Assembly: GCF_002005145.1 (NCBI RefSeq)
Contig: NZ_CP019698.1
Location: forward strand, 310,001-374,000
DNA: 64,000 bases
Source of the DNA: Desulforamulus ferrireducens
GTDB taxonomy: Bacteria; Bacillota; Desulfotomaculia; Desulfotomaculales; Desulfotomaculaceae
Direction: 5' to 3'
Below, in pieces: positions 47,860-58,296 of the stretch; position 1 is the first letter of the stretch; each line of letters begins with the position of its first letter. A program made the position numbers and the translations under genes. The notes under the pieces are model-generated. The model saw only the letters and a program-made list of their open reading frames with translations, did no database searches and was not told where the DNA came from.

Positions 47860-48182
47860 GGGTATGGTATGCCCACAGGGCACGAGATACCCGCAAGGGG
47901 CACAAGTACACGGTAAGGGGTACAAGATTATCCCTGGCGAACGACTTGCGTAGCGTCGTTAATAACACTTGGCGAACGCAAGGCGAAATGAGGGGAGCGC
48001 GCACAGGACGTGCGCGCTAGCCGAACTGAAACAGGAAGTTGAATTGAGGCGACCCTCATTTCGCCTGGAGTGAGCCTTAGTGTTATCGACGCAAAGCACG
48101 GAGTAAGCAAGGGATATCTTGTACCCCGTGGGATATCTTGTACCCTGTGGGTATCTCGTGCCCTGCGGGTACACCATACCCA
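47860..48182. repeat. Palindromic foldback repeat, copy B
   Basis: Inverted copy of the element at 24620-24870. Core 47919-48102 has complementary arms, and both sides carry 18-19-bp units of the type GGGTATCTYGTRCCC, which are inverted relative to each other (47860-47930 versus 48110-48182). The whole 320 bp can fold into one long hairpin. It fills the ispF-glnS gap; 48183-48323 is otherwise only the AT-rich glnS upstream region. Confidence 0.8.
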
Positions 48183-48323
48183 AACCAACCTTTCAGTTGA
48201 GCTTTTTAGTTATGCTTATGAATACCACCTATTAGTTGCTTATAGAAAAAAGGATTTTTGGATAAGATGTGGAAAAATGACATTTTATGACCAAAATTTC
48301 TAAATAGAGGGAGCCGGAGTTTA

Positions 48324-50003
48324 ATGGACAATAAACTAACAAGCTTTATTCACGATATAATTGACGACGACCTGCGGCAAGGGAAAAACAACCGTACAGT
48401 ACATACCCGTTTCCCGCCCGAACCAAACGGTTACTTGCATATTGGACATGCTAAGTCCATTTGCTTGAACTTTGGTATTGCTAAGGAATACAATGGCCTT
48501 TGCAATCTAAGGTTTGATGATACCAACCCAAGCAAAGAAGATGTTGAGTATGTAGATTCCATTCAGGAAGACGTCAAGTGGCTGGGCTACAGTTGGGATG
48601 ACAGGTTGTTTTACGCCTCGGATTATTTTGACAAGTTATATGAATGTGCAGTGAACTTAATTAAGGCTGGCAAAGCCTACGTGGACGATTTAAGCGCCGA
48701 GGAAATTAGGGAATACCGTGGCACCTTAACCAAACCCGGTAAAGAAAGCCCCTATCGCAATCGTTCCATTGAAGAAAACCTTGATCTTTTCCAACGCATG
48801 AAAGACGGTGAATTTCCCGATGGTTCCCGTGTGCTGCGGGCCATCATTGATATGAGTTCACCTAACATCAATATGAGAGACCCGGTGCTTTATCGTATTC
48901 AGAGGGCTAAACATCACCGCACGGGAGATAAGTGGTGCATCTATCCCATGTATGACTTTGCCCACCCGCTTTCTGATGCCCTGGAGGGAATTACCCATTC
49001 TATCTGCACCTGTGAATTTGAGGATCACCGTCCACTATACGACTGGGTTATTCAAAATGTTGGTGTGTCTTTCAAAACACAGCCGCAACAAATCGAGTTT
49101 GCTCGGTTAAATTTAAGCCATACAGTGATGAGTAAAAGGAAATTAAAGAAACTGGTGGATGAGGGCTATGTGCGGGGCTGGGATGATCCCCGGATGCCCA
49201 CTATATCCGGCCTCAGGCGGCGGGGTTATACACCTGAGTCCATTCGTGATTTTTGTGAGCGAATTGGCGTAGCCAAGGCTGTGAGCACGGTGGACATTGC
49301 CCTGCTGGAACACTGCATTCGGGAAGACCTAAATCCCAAGGCTCCCCGGGTGATGGCAGTGCTGCGTCCCCTTAAGTTAGTCATTGATAACTACCCCGAA
49401 GGCCAGGTGGAATGGCTGGAGGCGGAATATCATCCGGAAAACCCCGCTTTAGGTGTGAGGAAAATTCCTTTCTCCAAGGTGGTTTATATTGAGCAGGAAG
49501 ACTTTATGGAAGACCCACCGAAAAAATTCTTCCGTCTGTCCCCCGGCAAGGAGGTCCGCTTAAAATACGCTTATATTATTAAATGTGAGTATGTGGTAAA
49601 GGATGAGCAAACGGGGGAAATCATTGAGGTTCACTGTACCTACGATCCAGCAACCAAGAGTGGCTCCGGTACAGAAACCCGCAAGGTCAAGGGAACACTG
49701 CATTGGGTAGCTGAGGCCCATGCTTTAAAGGCCGAAGTGAGGCTTTATGACCACCTCTTTACCAAGGAAAATCCCGACGACGTAAAAGAGGGAGATTTTA
49801 CCCAATGTATTAATCCCCATTCCCTTGAGGTATTAAAGGATTGTTTAATTGAGCCCAACCTGCCCACTGGCGATGCTGGACAAAGATTTCAATTTCTAAG
49901 ACAGGGTTACTATACCCTGGATCCCGATACTACCGAGGAACTCCTGGTATTTAACCGGATTGTGTCCCTTAAGGATTCTTGGGCTAAAATGCAGAAAAAA
50001 TAA
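48324..50003 (+). CDS. glnS: Glutamine--tRNA ligase
   Basis: 559 residues. Class I synthetase with [18 protein letters not shown] (HIGH) and VMSKRKL (KMSKS-like), plus the two beta-barrel anticodon-binding domains of GlnRS ([25 protein letters not shown]). It charges tRNA-Gln directly. Most Firmicutes instead use GluRS plus GatCAB, so this is a minority arrangement. ATG with AGGGAGCCGGAG upstream. Confidence 0.95.
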   Translation: MDNKLTSFIHDIIDDDLRQGKNNRTVHTRFPPEPNGYLHIGHAKSICLNFGIAKEYNGLCNLRFDDTNPSKEDVEYVDSIQEDVKWLGYSWDDRLFYASDYFDKLYECAVNLIKAGKAYVDDLSAEEIREYRGTLTKPGKESPYRNRSIEENLDLFQRMKDGEFPDGSRVLRAIIDMSSPNINMRDPVLYRIQRAKHHRTGDKWCIYPMYDFAHPLSDALEGITHSICTCEFEDHRPLYDWVIQNVGVSFKTQPQQIEFARLNLSHTVMSKRKLKKLVDEGYVRGWDDPRMPTISGLRRRGYTPESIRDFCERIGVAKAVSTVDIALLEHCIREDLNPKAPRVMAVLRPLKLVIDNYPEGQVEWLEAEYHPENPALGVRKIPFSKVVYIEQEDFMEDPPKKFFRLSPGKEVRLKYAYIIKCEYVVKDEQTGEIIEVHCTYDPATKSGSGTETRKVKGTLHWVAEAHALKAEVRLYDHLFTKENPDDVKEGDFTQCINPHSLEVLKDCLIEPNLPTGDAGQRFQFLRQGYYTLDPDTTEELLVFNRIVSLKDSWAKMQKK

Positions 50004-50007
50004 GCAA

Positions 50008-50084
50008 AGGCCACTGAAAAAGTAACATAGATGTCATGGAAAATTTTCTTTCCCATGACATCTATGGCAGCATTTCAGTGGCCT
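50008..50084 (+). terminator. Large nested hairpin after glnS
   Basis: Outer arms AGGCCACTGAAA (50008-) and TTTCAGTGGCCT (-50084), with an inner perfect 14-bp stem around CATAGATGTCATGG / CCATGACATCTATG, then CGTTTC. Confidence 0.7.
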
Positions 50085-50159
50085 CGTTTCTAATATAAAA
50101 GTAATTTACGGCCCTATGCAAAAGCCGCTCAACCTCCATGAACTACCAGCCCAGACGTT

Positions 50160-50498
50160 TTACAAGGCAAAGGCATCACAGCAACCGGTGGTATAATCCC
50201 AACGAACTTCACAGAAATCCGGCCCCCAATAAAGGTGCAGACAGGAATCGTGAACCGGTTGGAAGGTATTGAAGTCTAATTTTGATTGATGTATTTTTTC
50301 CCCTACTTTGTGGGTGAAAATTATCTCAAAGTCTTGGTTGCGTATCAAAGAAAAATGTGACTTACCCACTTTTTTATCACATAAAACAACAGTCTCTAGA
50401 TTCTTATCGCAAAGCCTTTTGTAATCGGGTTTAAAGCTAAGAGTACCTTTTATTTCGTTGTACTCGTCAATTAAGTCGGCAATTTTAATTGTTGCCAT
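50160..50498 (-). CDS. Hypothetical protein
   Basis: 112 residues, ATG with GGGAGGT 11 bp upstream. No family recognised. The sequence is mixed alpha/beta in character with a Cys-rich end (CLHLYWGPDFCEVRWDYTTGCC in part), with no signal peptide or membrane helix. The ribosome site, isolated position between two operons and normal amino-acid composition support a real gene. The 150-bp gap on its left holds only the glnS terminator. Confidence 0.6.
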   Translation of the reverse strand: MATIKIADLIDEYNEIKGTLSFKPDYKRLCDKNLETVVLCDKKVGKSHFSLIRNQDFEIIFTHKVGEKIHQSKLDFNTFQPVHDSCLHLYWGPDFCEVRWDYTTGCCDAFAL

Positions 50499-50665
50499 AG
50501 GGGTTAATACCTCCCTGGTTTTTAGTTGTTATAATTTTTAAAATTCTCCAAAACTCTCAATTATCCTGCCAGCTTTGAAACTAAATTCACAATGTATACT
50601 TTATACTATGCTGTTTGCTAAGGGAAATTGCGCTCTGTTAACAAATTTGCAAAAAATGCAAAAAG

Positions 50666-50695
50666 TTGTGTCCCTTTACACAAAAATGATATAAT
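50666..50695 (+). promoter_or_regulatory. Promoter of the gltX-cysE-cysS operon
   Basis: TTGTGT (50666-50671), 18 bp, TATAAT (50690-50695). TTGTGT...ACACAA forms a short inverted repeat over the -35 region. Confidence 0.6.
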
Positions 50696-50741
50696 ATCCA
50701 TCTGAGAGCTGAACTAAAAAATTTACGGAGGAGGAAATCTT

Positions 50742-52190
50742 TTGTCTGTCAGGGTACGGTTTGCCCCCAGTCCGACGGGGCCTTTACATATTGGAGGAGC
50801 TAGATCGGCACTTTTTAACTGGCTGTATGCCCGGCATCACGGCGGTCAGTTTATTGTAAGGATTGAAGATACTGACCTGGAGAGATCCTCCAGAGAATCG
50901 GAAGAAAATATCTTAAATGCTCTGCGTTGGCTGGGCATTGATTGGGATGAGGGTATTGCCGTAGGAGGGCCCAATGCACCCTATCGGCAAACAGAACGTT
51001 TAGAGATGTACCGTCAGTTGGCTAAAGAGCTTCAGGAACGGGGCTATGCCTATGAGTGCTACTGCAGCGAAGAAGAATTGGCAGCCGAACGGGAAGCCCT
51101 GATGGCCAAGGGGGAATTACCGCGCTACCTGGGGCGCTGCCGTAATCTTTCTGCCGAAGATAAGGCTAAGTATGAGGCGGCAGGTCGTCGACCGGTGATT
51201 CGTTTTAAGGTGCCTGAAAACCAAATTATAACCATTAATGACCATGTCAGGGGTCAGGTTGAGTTTGAAAGTAATGGCATTGGCGACTTTGTTATTATGA
51301 AGTCCGATAACATTCCTACCTATAATTTTGCCGTGGTGGTGGATGACCATGATATGGCCATCACCCATGTGATTCGGGCAGAGGAGCACTTATCCAATAC
51401 CCCCCGGCAAATATTAATTTATGACGCCCTGGGCTGGACTAAGCCGGAGTTTGCCCACATCTCTTTAATTTTAGGTAAAGACCGCAGTAAGATGAGTAAG
51501 CGCCACGGCGCCACTTCCATTGAACAGTATGAAAAATTAGGGTATCTGCCAGAGGCGTTGGTCAACTTTTTAGCCCTACTGGGTTGGTCTCCCCAGGGTG
51601 AGGAAGAGATTCTCTCCCTGGAGGAAATAACTGAGCAGTTTTCTCTGGACCGCGTAGCCAAAAACCCGGCAGTATTTGATATTGATAAATTAAATTGGCT
51701 TAACGGACAATATATTCGCAATTACCCAGTGCCTAAACTGACTAAGTTAGCCATACCCTATCTACAGGAGGCTGGCTATCTGACTGAAGAAGTGACCGAG
51801 GAAAAACTGGCCTGGTTAGAGCAAGTGGTGGCCATTGCCAGAAACTATATTTCCTATCTGCAAGAAATTCCCCAGCATGTGGCTATCTTTTTCCAAGACC
51901 AGGTGAAGGTGGAGGATGAGGATGCCAAAGAGGTGCTAACCTGGGAACAAATGCCGGTGGTGATGCAAACTGCTGCAACCCTGTTTGCTGAAGCGGAGGA
52001 ACTAACCGAAGACTCGGTTAAAGCCATCATCAAAGCCATTGGCAAGCAGTCCGGTTTGAAGGGTAAATTTATTTTCCAACCCCTGCGGGTGGCCATAACC
52101 GGCCGAACCCACGGGCCGGAGTTGCATCAGATAATTCCGGTTATTGGCAAAGAGCGGACTCTTGCCAGGATATACGCTGCCATGCAGTAA
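50742..52190 (+). CDS. gltX: Glutamate--tRNA ligase
   Basis: 482 residues from TTG 50742 with GGAGGAGG upstream. Class I motifs [19 protein letters not shown] and [10 protein letters not shown]. It charges tRNA-Glu (and tRNA-Gln if non-discriminating; the presence of glnS makes a discriminating form likely). First gene before cysE-cysS. Confidence 0.95.
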   Translation: MSVRVRFAPSPTGPLHIGGARSALFNWLYARHHGGQFIVRIEDTDLERSSRESEENILNALRWLGIDWDEGIAVGGPNAPYRQTERLEMYRQLAKELQERGYAYECYCSEEELAAEREALMAKGELPRYLGRCRNLSAEDKAKYEAAGRRPVIRFKVPENQIITINDHVRGQVEFESNGIGDFVIMKSDNIPTYNFAVVVDDHDMAITHVIRAEEHLSNTPRQILIYDALGWTKPEFAHISLILGKDRSKMSKRHGATSIEQYEKLGYLPEALVNFLALLGWSPQGEEEILSLEEITEQFSLDRVAKNPAVFDIDKLNWLNGQYIRNYPVPKLTKLAIPYLQEAGYLTEEVTEEKLAWLEQVVAIARNYISYLQEIPQHVAIFFQDQVKVEDEDAKEVLTWEQMPVVMQTAATLFAEAEELTEDSVKAIIKAIGKQSGLKGKFIFQPLRVAITGRTHGPELHQIIPVIGKERTLARIYAAMQ

Positions 52191-52298
52191 AGGTGCCGGC
52201 AGCCCTTGGCTAAAAAGCGACGGGCTGAAGTTAGCCGTAAAAGCGCTGAGAAAGCTAACTTGGTTTAAATAAGTGCTTGAATAAAGAGGTGATCCCCC

Positions 52299-52988
52299 GT
52301 GTTTGGCCGGATAAAAAAAGAGATAAATGCCATATTTGAACGGGACCCGGCGGCAAAAAGCGTGTTGGAGGTCTTGCTATGTTATCCCGGTCTGCACGCC
52401 ATACTCATGCACCGGGTGGCCCACGCTTTACATCGCAAGGGATTTATTGTGCTGGCGCGTTTTATCTCCCAGGTTTCCCGGTTTTTGACCGGCATTGAAA
52501 TACACCCGGGGGCTAAAATTGGCGAGGGTCTTTTTATTGACCACGGTTCGGGAGTGGTTATTGGCGAAACGGCAGAGATTGGGGACAATGTAACCATTTA
52601 TCAGGGGGTTACCTTGGGAGGGACAGGCAAAGAAAAGGGTAAACGCCATCCCACCATTGGGAATAACGTGGTAATTAGTTCCGGGGCCAAGGTTTTGGGT
52701 TCCTTTTCTGTAGGCGATAATGTCAAGATTGGTGCAGGCTCGGTGGTGCTCAAGCCGGTGCCGCCTAATTGTACCGTGGTGGGTGTGCCCGGGCGTATTG
52801 TGATACAGGACGGACAAAAGGTCGGGTCGGCCTATCCTCCGGATTTACGACACGACCAACTACCCGACCCCATTGCTGATATGTTAGGCCAGATGCAGAA
52901 TGAAATCGATCGGTTAAAACAGAAGGTAAATGAATTGGAACGGGAATGCTGTCAATTGAAAGCTAAGGCAGAGGGGGCCAAGGAATAA
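52299..52988 (+). CDS. cysE: Serine O-acetyltransferase
   Basis: 229 residues. Left-handed beta-helix hexapeptide repeats with [30 protein letters not shown] and [21 protein letters not shown] in separate stretches; a coiled-coil tail follows (about 185-225). It makes O-acetylserine for cysteine synthesis. GTG start with GAGGTGATC upstream. The gene ends exactly before the cysS ATG, linking cysteine supply with its tRNA charging. Confidence 0.94.
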   Translation: MFGRIKKEINAIFERDPAAKSVLEVLLCYPGLHAILMHRVAHALHRKGFIVLARFISQVSRFLTGIEIHPGAKIGEGLFIDHGSGVVIGETAEIGDNVTIYQGVTLGGTGKEKGKRHPTIGNNVVISSGAKVLGSFSVGDNVKIGAGSVVLKPVPPNCTVVGVPGRIVIQDGQKVGSAYPPDLRHDQLPDPIADMLGQMQNEIDRLKQKVNELERECCQLKAKAEGAKE

Positions 52989-54446
52989 ATGCAAATTTAC
53001 AACACCCTAACCAGAAGTAAAGAGGAGTTTATCCCAAGAGAACCAGGCAAGGTCAGTATGTATGTGTGTGGGCCAACCACCTATAACTTTATCCACCTGG
53101 GCAATGCCAGGCCGCTGGTTTTTTTTGATACTGTCAGACGCTATTTTATCTACAAAGGTTACCAGGTAAATTATGTACAAAATTTTACCGATGTGGATGA
53201 TAAGATTATCAAGCGAGCCCAGGAAGAAAAGATGGATCCTTTGGCATTAGCCCAAAAATATATCCGCGAGTACTTTGTGGATGCAGAGGCTCTTAACGTT
53301 ATGCATGCCGATACACACCCGAAGGTTTCCGAGCACATCACAGAAATTATTAATTTGATTAAAAAATTAGAAGACAACGGTAACGCCTATGCTGTGGATG
53401 GGGACGTTTACTTTGCAGTGCGCAGTTTTCCTGAGTATGGTAAATTATCCGGTCGCAGCCTGGAGGATATGCAGGCTGGGGCCAGGGTAGAGATAGACCC
53501 GCGCAAAAAAGACCCCATGGACTTTGCCCTTTGGAAAGCAGCTAAACCGGGGGAACCCAGTTGGGAAAGCCCTTGGGGGGCAGGGCGTCCGGGCTGGCAT
53601 ATTGAATGTTCGGCCATGGCAGAAAAATACTTGGGGGCAGGTTTCGATATCCACGGCGGTGGTTTTGACCTGATTTTTCCCCACCATGAAAACGAAATAG
53701 CCCAGTCCGAAGCCGCTTGTCAACAGCCCTTTGCCCGCTATTGGATGCATAATGGCTTTATTACCGTTAACCAAGAGAAAATGTCCAAGTCTCTGGGTAA
53801 TTTCTTTTTGGTACGGGAGATCTTAGCCAAGTTTGCGCCGGATGTTGTACGCTGGTACCTACTATCCACCCACTACCGCAGCCCCTTGGATTTTGATGAT
53901 GAGAAACTGGTTATGGCAGGCAAAGGGTTAGAACGGATTAAGACAGCCATTCGCCTGTTATACGAGGTTCTGGCACGGCCTGTTTCTCCGGGAGAGACGG
54001 CCCAGGGCGGCTCTTTAGAGGAAAAGCTGCCTTCCCTAAGATTGGAATTTGAAAAAGCTATGGACGATGATTTTAATACCGCCCTGGCTGTATCGGTATT
54101 TTTTGAGTTGGCCAAAGAGGTTAATATTTATGTGGGCAAACTGGGCACCCAGCTAACCCAGCGGGAGAAAGAGATTTTAGACCAAGCCCACAGTTTAATT
54201 AAAGATTTTAATGGGGTTTTGGGTATCCTAAAAGAGGATCAAAAAACCGGGCAATTAATCCTGGAAGAGGCCGGCCAGGATGATCAATTGACTGAAGGTT
54301 TGTTGCAGTTAATTATCAAGATTAGGCAAGAAGCAAGAAGTAAAAAGGATTGGGCCACAGCCGACACCATCAGAGATGGCTTGAAGGAATTGGGTATTAT
54401 TTTGGAGGATACACCCCAGGGTGTGCGTTGGAAAAAGCAGGGATAA
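52989..54446 (+). CDS. cysS: Cysteine--tRNA ligase
   Basis: 485 residues. [16 protein letters not shown] (zinc Cys and HIGH-like HLGN), [21 protein letters not shown] and KMSKSLGN. Class I synthetase for Cys. Starts on the base after the cysE stop codon, so they are coupled. Confidence 0.96.
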   Translation: MQIYNTLTRSKEEFIPREPGKVSMYVCGPTTYNFIHLGNARPLVFFDTVRRYFIYKGYQVNYVQNFTDVDDKIIKRAQEEKMDPLALAQKYIREYFVDAEALNVMHADTHPKVSEHITEIINLIKKLEDNGNAYAVDGDVYFAVRSFPEYGKLSGRSLEDMQAGARVEIDPRKKDPMDFALWKAAKPGEPSWESPWGAGRPGWHIECSAMAEKYLGAGFDIHGGGFDLIFPHHENEIAQSEAACQQPFARYWMHNGFITVNQEKMSKSLGNFFLVREILAKFAPDVVRWYLLSTHYRSPLDFDDEKLVMAGKGLERIKTAIRLLYEVLARPVSPGETAQGGSLEEKLPSLRLEFEKAMDDDFNTALAVSVFFELAKEVNIYVGKLGTQLTQREKEILDQAHSLIKDFNGVLGILKEDQKTGQLILEEAGQDDQLTEGLLQLIIKIRQEARSKKDWATADTIRDGLKELGIILEDTPQGVRWKKQG

Positions 54447-54447
54447 C

Positions 54448-54840
54448 ATGAAAGAACAAAGGCCAGAGGAATTGCCCAGCCTGGTGCTGGCTTATGTTGG
54501 TGATGCTGTTTATGAACTGGCCATCCGTGAGATTTTAGTTAAACAGGGCTATACCAAAGTTAATCTTCTGCATAAAGAAGCTGTACGCTATGTCAAGGCA
54601 GCAGCTCAAGCCAAAGCATTATTTGCTATGGAAGAAATGTTAACGGCAGAGGAACAGGCGGTGGTGCGTAGGGGACGCAATGCGAAAATTGTCTCACTCC
54701 CTAAAAATGCCGATTACATGGACTATCGTCATGCCACTGCCTTGGAGGCTCTAATTGGCTATCTCTATTTACAGGGTAAACAGGAGCGAGTACAGGAAAT
54801 TGTTGGCTTCGCTCTGGAGGCTATTGTCCTGGAAAAATAA
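54448..54840 (+). CDS. mrnC: Mini-ribonuclease 3
   Basis: 130 residues from ATG 54448; an earlier in-frame start would sit inside cysS. RNase III catalytic signature LAYVGDAVYELAIRE and a second acidic site ALEALIGYLYL, with no dsRNA-binding domain. In Bacillus it matures the 3' and 5' ends of 23S rRNA. Relevant here because the 23S gene of this genome carries an intervening sequence. Confidence 0.94.
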   Translation: MKEQRPEELPSLVLAYVGDAVYELAIREILVKQGYTKVNLLHKEAVRYVKAAAQAKALFAMEEMLTAEEQAVVRRGRNAKIVSLPKNADYMDYRHATALEALIGYLYLQGKQERVQEIVGFALEAIVLEK

Positions 54841-54921
54841 CTCCCACGGCAGGTAATAAACTAAGACAAGCCTGGTGGGTTGAAAAATGTAGGCCAATCG
54901 GCCAGCTGGGGAGAGAAGAAA

Positions 54922-55677
54922 GTGGGTAAAACAACTGTTAAGGTGCGGTTACTGGAGCATACTCCAAACCCTGAAAAAATTATTGCCATGGCTGCCAGAT
55001 TGTGTTACTCGGCAGCTGATATTGACGGGTTGGAAGCTAACGTAGCCGCCTCAGATCAACGGGCCTTTGTAGAAAAATTACTGGATTTGGGGCATCATAG
55101 TACCATCGAGCATGTTTCCTTTACCTTTGGTATTGAAGGAGTATCCCGCAGTCTGTTGGCCCAAATTACCCGACACCGTATTGCCAGTTTTAGCGTGCAG
55201 TCCCAGCGCTATGTGGGGGAAACTAAGAAACAAAATCAAAATGACACCTTTGAATATATCATACCGGATTCCATCATCGCTCTGGGTCCGGAGGCTGAGG
55301 CGGAATTTGCCGAGCAAATGGCGCAGGTGCAAAGGTGGTATGATGGTTGGGTGGAAAAATTGGGCGGTGGTAGAGGCGCCTATGAAGATGCCAGATTTGT
55401 ACTGCCCAATGCTGCCGAAACTAAAATTATGGTGACTATGAATGCCCGTGAATTAAGGCATTTCTTTAAATTGCGCTGCTGTAGAAGGGCTCAATGGGAA
55501 ATACGTCGGGTAGCCGAACAAATGTTGGCCCTGGTCAAGGAAGTTGCTCCCACGCTTTTTGCCAATGCCGGTCCCCAGTGCTTGGTAGGTCCCTGTCCGG
55601 AGGGAAAATTAAGTTGTGGCAGTCGGGCAGAAGTGCGTAAGCAATACGGGCTTAATTCCGCAGGGGAAGTGAATTAA
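54922..55677 (+). CDS. thyX: Flavin-dependent thymidylate synthase
   Basis: 251 residues from GTG 54922 behind GGGGAGAGAAG. The ThyX motif RHRIASFSVQSQRY (RHRx7S) is present. It methylates dUMP using methylene-THF and FADH2, drawing on the folate pathway encoded earlier in the window. The C-terminus has a small Cys group (CCRRAQWE, CLVGPCPEGKLSCG) typical of this subgroup. Confidence 0.95.
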   Translation: MGKTTVKVRLLEHTPNPEKIIAMAARLCYSAADIDGLEANVAASDQRAFVEKLLDLGHHSTIEHVSFTFGIEGVSRSLLAQITRHRIASFSVQSQRYVGETKKQNQNDTFEYIIPDSIIALGPEAEAEFAEQMAQVQRWYDGWVEKLGGGRGAYEDARFVLPNAAETKIMVTMNARELRHFFKLRCCRRAQWEIRRVAEQMLALVKEVAPTLFANAGPQCLVGPCPEGKLSCGSRAEVRKQYGLNSAGEVN

Positions 55678-55678
55678 A

Positions 55679-55846
55679 ATGAAAGCAATCCCTTTTATTA
55701 TCCTTGTTCTTTGGCTTATTGCCCTAACACTGGGTGTGTTGGGCGTGGTAACCCGTCGTAAGAAATTAATTCTTTGGGGTGGGGTTGCGGCATTGGGTGG
55801 CGTGGCAGCTACCTACTATCTTAAGTGGCTGCTGCAAAACATGTAA
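55679..55846 (+). CDS. Small two-helix membrane protein (55 aa)
   Basis: ATG 55679 to TAA 55846, 1 bp after the thyX stop, with GGGGAAG about 10 bp upstream. It encodes 55 residues with two hydrophobic stretches (IPFIILVLWLIALTLGVLGV and WGGVAALGGVAATYYL) separated by a TRRKK basic loop, so probably a membrane hairpin. Unknown function. Placement and ribosome site suggest it is translated with thyX. Confidence 0.6.
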   Translation: MKAIPFIILVLWLIALTLGVLGVVTRRKKLILWGGVAALGGVAATYYLKWLLQNM

Positions 55847-55877
55847 TTATTAGCTAAAGTAACCTGGAGGGGAAATT

Positions 55878-56609
55878 GTGAGTGAAATAATTGCCGGCAG
55901 AAATCCGGTGCGGGAAGCGTTGCGTGCAGGACGTCCTATTAACAAAATAGTGATAGCCAAGGGAGCCAATACCGGCCCTATGGGGGAAATAGCTAAATTA
56001 GCCCGGGAAGCCAGTATTCCCATACAAACCCTGGAACGTTCCCGGCTGGATAAGCTGGCGGCTACCACCACCCATCAGGGCGTGATAGCCTATGCCGCGG
56101 CTAAAGAATATGTTGAAGTGGAAGATATTCTCAAGCTAGCCAGGTCAAAGGGAGAAGATCCCTTTATTGTTATGCTGGACGAGATTAACGATCCCCATAA
56201 TTTGGGTGCCATTCTGCGTACAGTGGATGCTGCCGGTGCCCATGGTGTAATCATTCCTCAACGCAGATCGGTGGCTTTGACCGCCACAGTGGCCAAAGCC
56301 TCGGCCGGGGCGGTGGAATATGTGCCGGTGGCCAGGGTAACCAATCTGGACCAGACTCTGAGAATGTTAAAGGAGGAAGGTCTCTGGGTTGTGGGTGCTG
56401 ACATGGAAGGGTCGGAAGTTTTTTGGCAAGCTAATCTCACCGGGCCACTTTTGTTAGTTATTGGCGGCGAAGGAAAGGGCCTGGGCAGATTAATACGAGA
56501 GAGATGCGACCTGCTGGTGCGGTTACCCATGGCGGGGCGTGTAGGGTCACTGAATGCCTCGGTGGCAGCAGCCTTATTGATTTATGAGGTTGTACGCCAG
56601 AGGGGGTAG
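55878..56609 (+). CDS. rlmB: 23S rRNA (guanosine-2'-O-)-methyltransferase RlmB
   Basis: 243 residues, SpoU/TrmH family. N-terminal L30-like substrate domain (EIIAGRNPVREALRAGRPINK), then the knotted methyltransferase with DEINDPHNLGAILRTVDAAG, IGGEGKGLGRLIRERCD and LPMAGRVGSLNASVAAALL. GTG start with GGAGGGG upstream. Confidence 0.93.
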   Translation: MSEIIAGRNPVREALRAGRPINKIVIAKGANTGPMGEIAKLAREASIPIQTLERSRLDKLAATTTHQGVIAYAAAKEYVEVEDILKLARSKGEDPFIVMLDEINDPHNLGAILRTVDAAGAHGVIIPQRRSVALTATVAKASAGAVEYVPVARVTNLDQTLRMLKEEGLWVVGADMEGSEVFWQANLTGPLLLVIGGEGKGLGRLIRERCDLLVRLPMAGRVGSLNASVAAALLIYEVVRQRG

Positions 56610-56620
56610 GTTTACTTGAC

Positions 56621-56644
56621 ACCCCGGGATTTTACACCCGGGGT
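56621..56644 (+). terminator. Hairpin after rlmB
   Basis: ACCCCGGG / CCCGGGGT stem with an 8-nt loop, then TTGAGG. The rest of 56645-56957 contains the sigH promoter and no gene I can see. Confidence 0.6.
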
Positions 56645-56789
56645 TTGAGGCCAACATGGTGGGTTGAGAAGGCTTGCCTCAAGCCCTATGGGTGATATTT
56701 AATCAATAGGCCGTTCTATAATAGGATAATACTGGAAAAATGGCAATATAAGAGGAACTAAAGTGCGCCATCAATGGATTTATTTTGCC

Positions 56790-56819
56790 TTGACGAGCCT
56801 TTTTAAGATGGGCTATAAT
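56790..56819 (+). promoter_or_regulatory. Sigma-A-type promoter of sigH
   Basis: TTGACG (56790-56795), 18 bp, TATAAT (56814-56819). Leader of about 130 nt. Confidence 0.65.
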
Positions 56820-56957
56820 GAATCTTGTAATTACTACTCTTTGGTTTTGTTTTTTAACTGCTTAGTCAATGGGTGTATCAGACCCCGGATACCGGCATAT
56901 TAGATCTGGCAGTATTTTTGTTTTGGGTTAGAGAGATAAGAAAGCGGGGCGATCAAT

Positions 56958-57602
56958 TTGAATTCACAAGCACAAAGAGAGATTTCCGGCGGCTATAATG
57001 TGATGGTAGATGAGGATGTTGTGGAGTTTGCGCGTGAAGGCGATGACGCCGCGCTGGAGTACTTAATTAATAAGTACAAAAACTTTGTGCGTGCAAAGGC
57101 TCGCTCGTACTTCCTTATTGGGGCGGATCGTGAGGATATTATCCAAGAAGGCATGATTGGGCTGTATAAGGCCATCAGGGACTTTAGAATGGACAAGCTA
57201 TCCTCCTTCCGTGCTTTTGCGGAATTATGTATTACACGGCAAATCATTACCGCTATTAAAACTGCCACCAGGCAAAAACATATACCCTTAAATTCTTATG
57301 TGTCCCTCAATAAACCCATTTACGATGAAGACTCTGATCGTACACTGCTGGATGTTATTTCTGGTTCTAAAATTACCGACCCCGAGGAGCTTATCATCAG
57401 CAGGGAAGAGTTTGATGACATTGAAGAAAAAATGGGCGAAATTCTTAGCTCCCTCGAGTGGAAGGTACTGATGTCTTATCTTGAGGGTAAGTCCTATCAA
57501 GAAATAGCCGAAGACCTAAACCGTCACGTAAAGTCCATTGATAATGCCCTGCAAAGGGTGAAGCGTAAGTTAGAGAGATATCTGGAAAAACGGGAAGCGT
57601 AA
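56958..57602 (+). CDS. sigH: RNA polymerase sporulation sigma factor SigH
   Basis: 214 residues. Sigma-70 region 2 (YLINKYKNFVRAKARSYFLIGADREDIIQEGMIGLYKAIRDF in parts, with KARSYFLIGADREDIIQEGM typical of SigH) and region 4 (YQEIAEDLNRHVKSIDNALQRVKRKLERYL). It switches on early sporulation genes, pointing to a spore-forming host. TTG start with GGGGCGATCAA upstream, a weak ribosome site. Confidence 0.95.
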   Translation: MNSQAQREISGGYNVMVDEDVVEFAREGDDAALEYLINKYKNFVRAKARSYFLIGADREDIIQEGMIGLYKAIRDFRMDKLSSFRAFAELCITRQIITAIKTATRQKHIPLNSYVSLNKPIYDEDSDRTLLDVISGSKITDPEELIISREEFDDIEEKMGEILSSLEWKVLMSYLEGKSYQEIAEDLNRHVKSIDNALQRVKRKLERYLEKREA

Positions 57603-57727
57603 AGCAACCAGTTAGTTAATTTATAATAGATAAATACTACATGATTATACATTTTACCTCTATTTAAAACGAAAAAAATTTGCTTAAAAAAGATCTAATA
57701 ATACCAAATAATACATTGGTCAAAGTA

Positions 57728-57756
57728 TTGACACTGCAAGTTACTTTTGCTATTAT
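57728..57756 (+). promoter_or_regulatory. Promoter of the tRNA cluster
   Basis: TTGACA (57728-57733), 17 bp, TATTAT (57751-57756), 15 bp before the first tRNA. Confidence 0.7.
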
Positions 57757-57770
57757 AATCAATGTTCGGT

Positions 57771-57846
57771 GCCGGCGTAGCTCAATTGGTAGAGCAGCTG
57801 ACTTGTAATCAGCAGGTTGCGGGTTCGAGTCCCATCGTCGGCTCCA
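57771..57846 (+). tRNA. tRNA-Thr (TGT)
   Basis: Acceptor GCCGGCG/CGTCGGC, anticodon loop CTTGTAA, encoded CCA. Confidence 0.95.
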
Positions 57847-57859
57847 CCTTTTATATTCT

Positions 57860-57945
<86 letters not shown>

Positions 57946-58024
57946 GAAAATCACAACAAACGACATATTCTCAAAACAGTACTTGCATTATATGTCGTGG
58001 CTGTGATACAATATAATTCGCTGA

Positions 58025-58100
<76 letters not shown>

Positions 58101-58103
58101 AAT

Positions 58104-58179
58104 GCTGCTATAGCTCAGTAGGTAGAGCGTATCCTTGGTAAGGATAAGGTCACCGGTTCAATCCCGGTTAGCAGCTCCA
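58104..58179 (+). tRNA. tRNA-Thr (GGT)
   Basis: Acceptor GCTGCTA/TAGCAGC, anticodon loop TTGGTAA, encoded CCA. Confidence 0.94.
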
Positions 58180-58184
58180 GTTTT

Positions 58185-58261
58185 GGCGGCGTAGCTCAGC
58201 TGGTCAGAGCACTCGGTTCATACCCGTGGGGTCACTGGTTCGAATCCAGTCGCCGCTACCA
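58185..58261 (+). tRNA. tRNA-Met (CAT), elongator type
   Basis: Acceptor GGCGGCG/CGCCGCT, anticodon loop TTCATAC, encoded CCA. The anticodon stem has one T-T mismatch. A lysidine-modified tRNA-Ile2 cannot be fully excluded by eye. Confidence 0.88.
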
Positions 58262-58265
58262 AACC

Positions 58266-58296
58266 AAAAGCCGGTCCTTGTGGACTGGCTTTTTTG
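58266..58296 (+). terminator. Terminator of the tRNA cluster
   Basis: AAAAGCCGGTCC / GGACTGGCTTTT stem with TTGT loop and T run. Confidence 0.85.

Noticed and set aside
52191-52298. Possible T-box leader before cysE-cysS
   Set aside because: The gap is only 108 bp and lacks the T-box core and a terminator.
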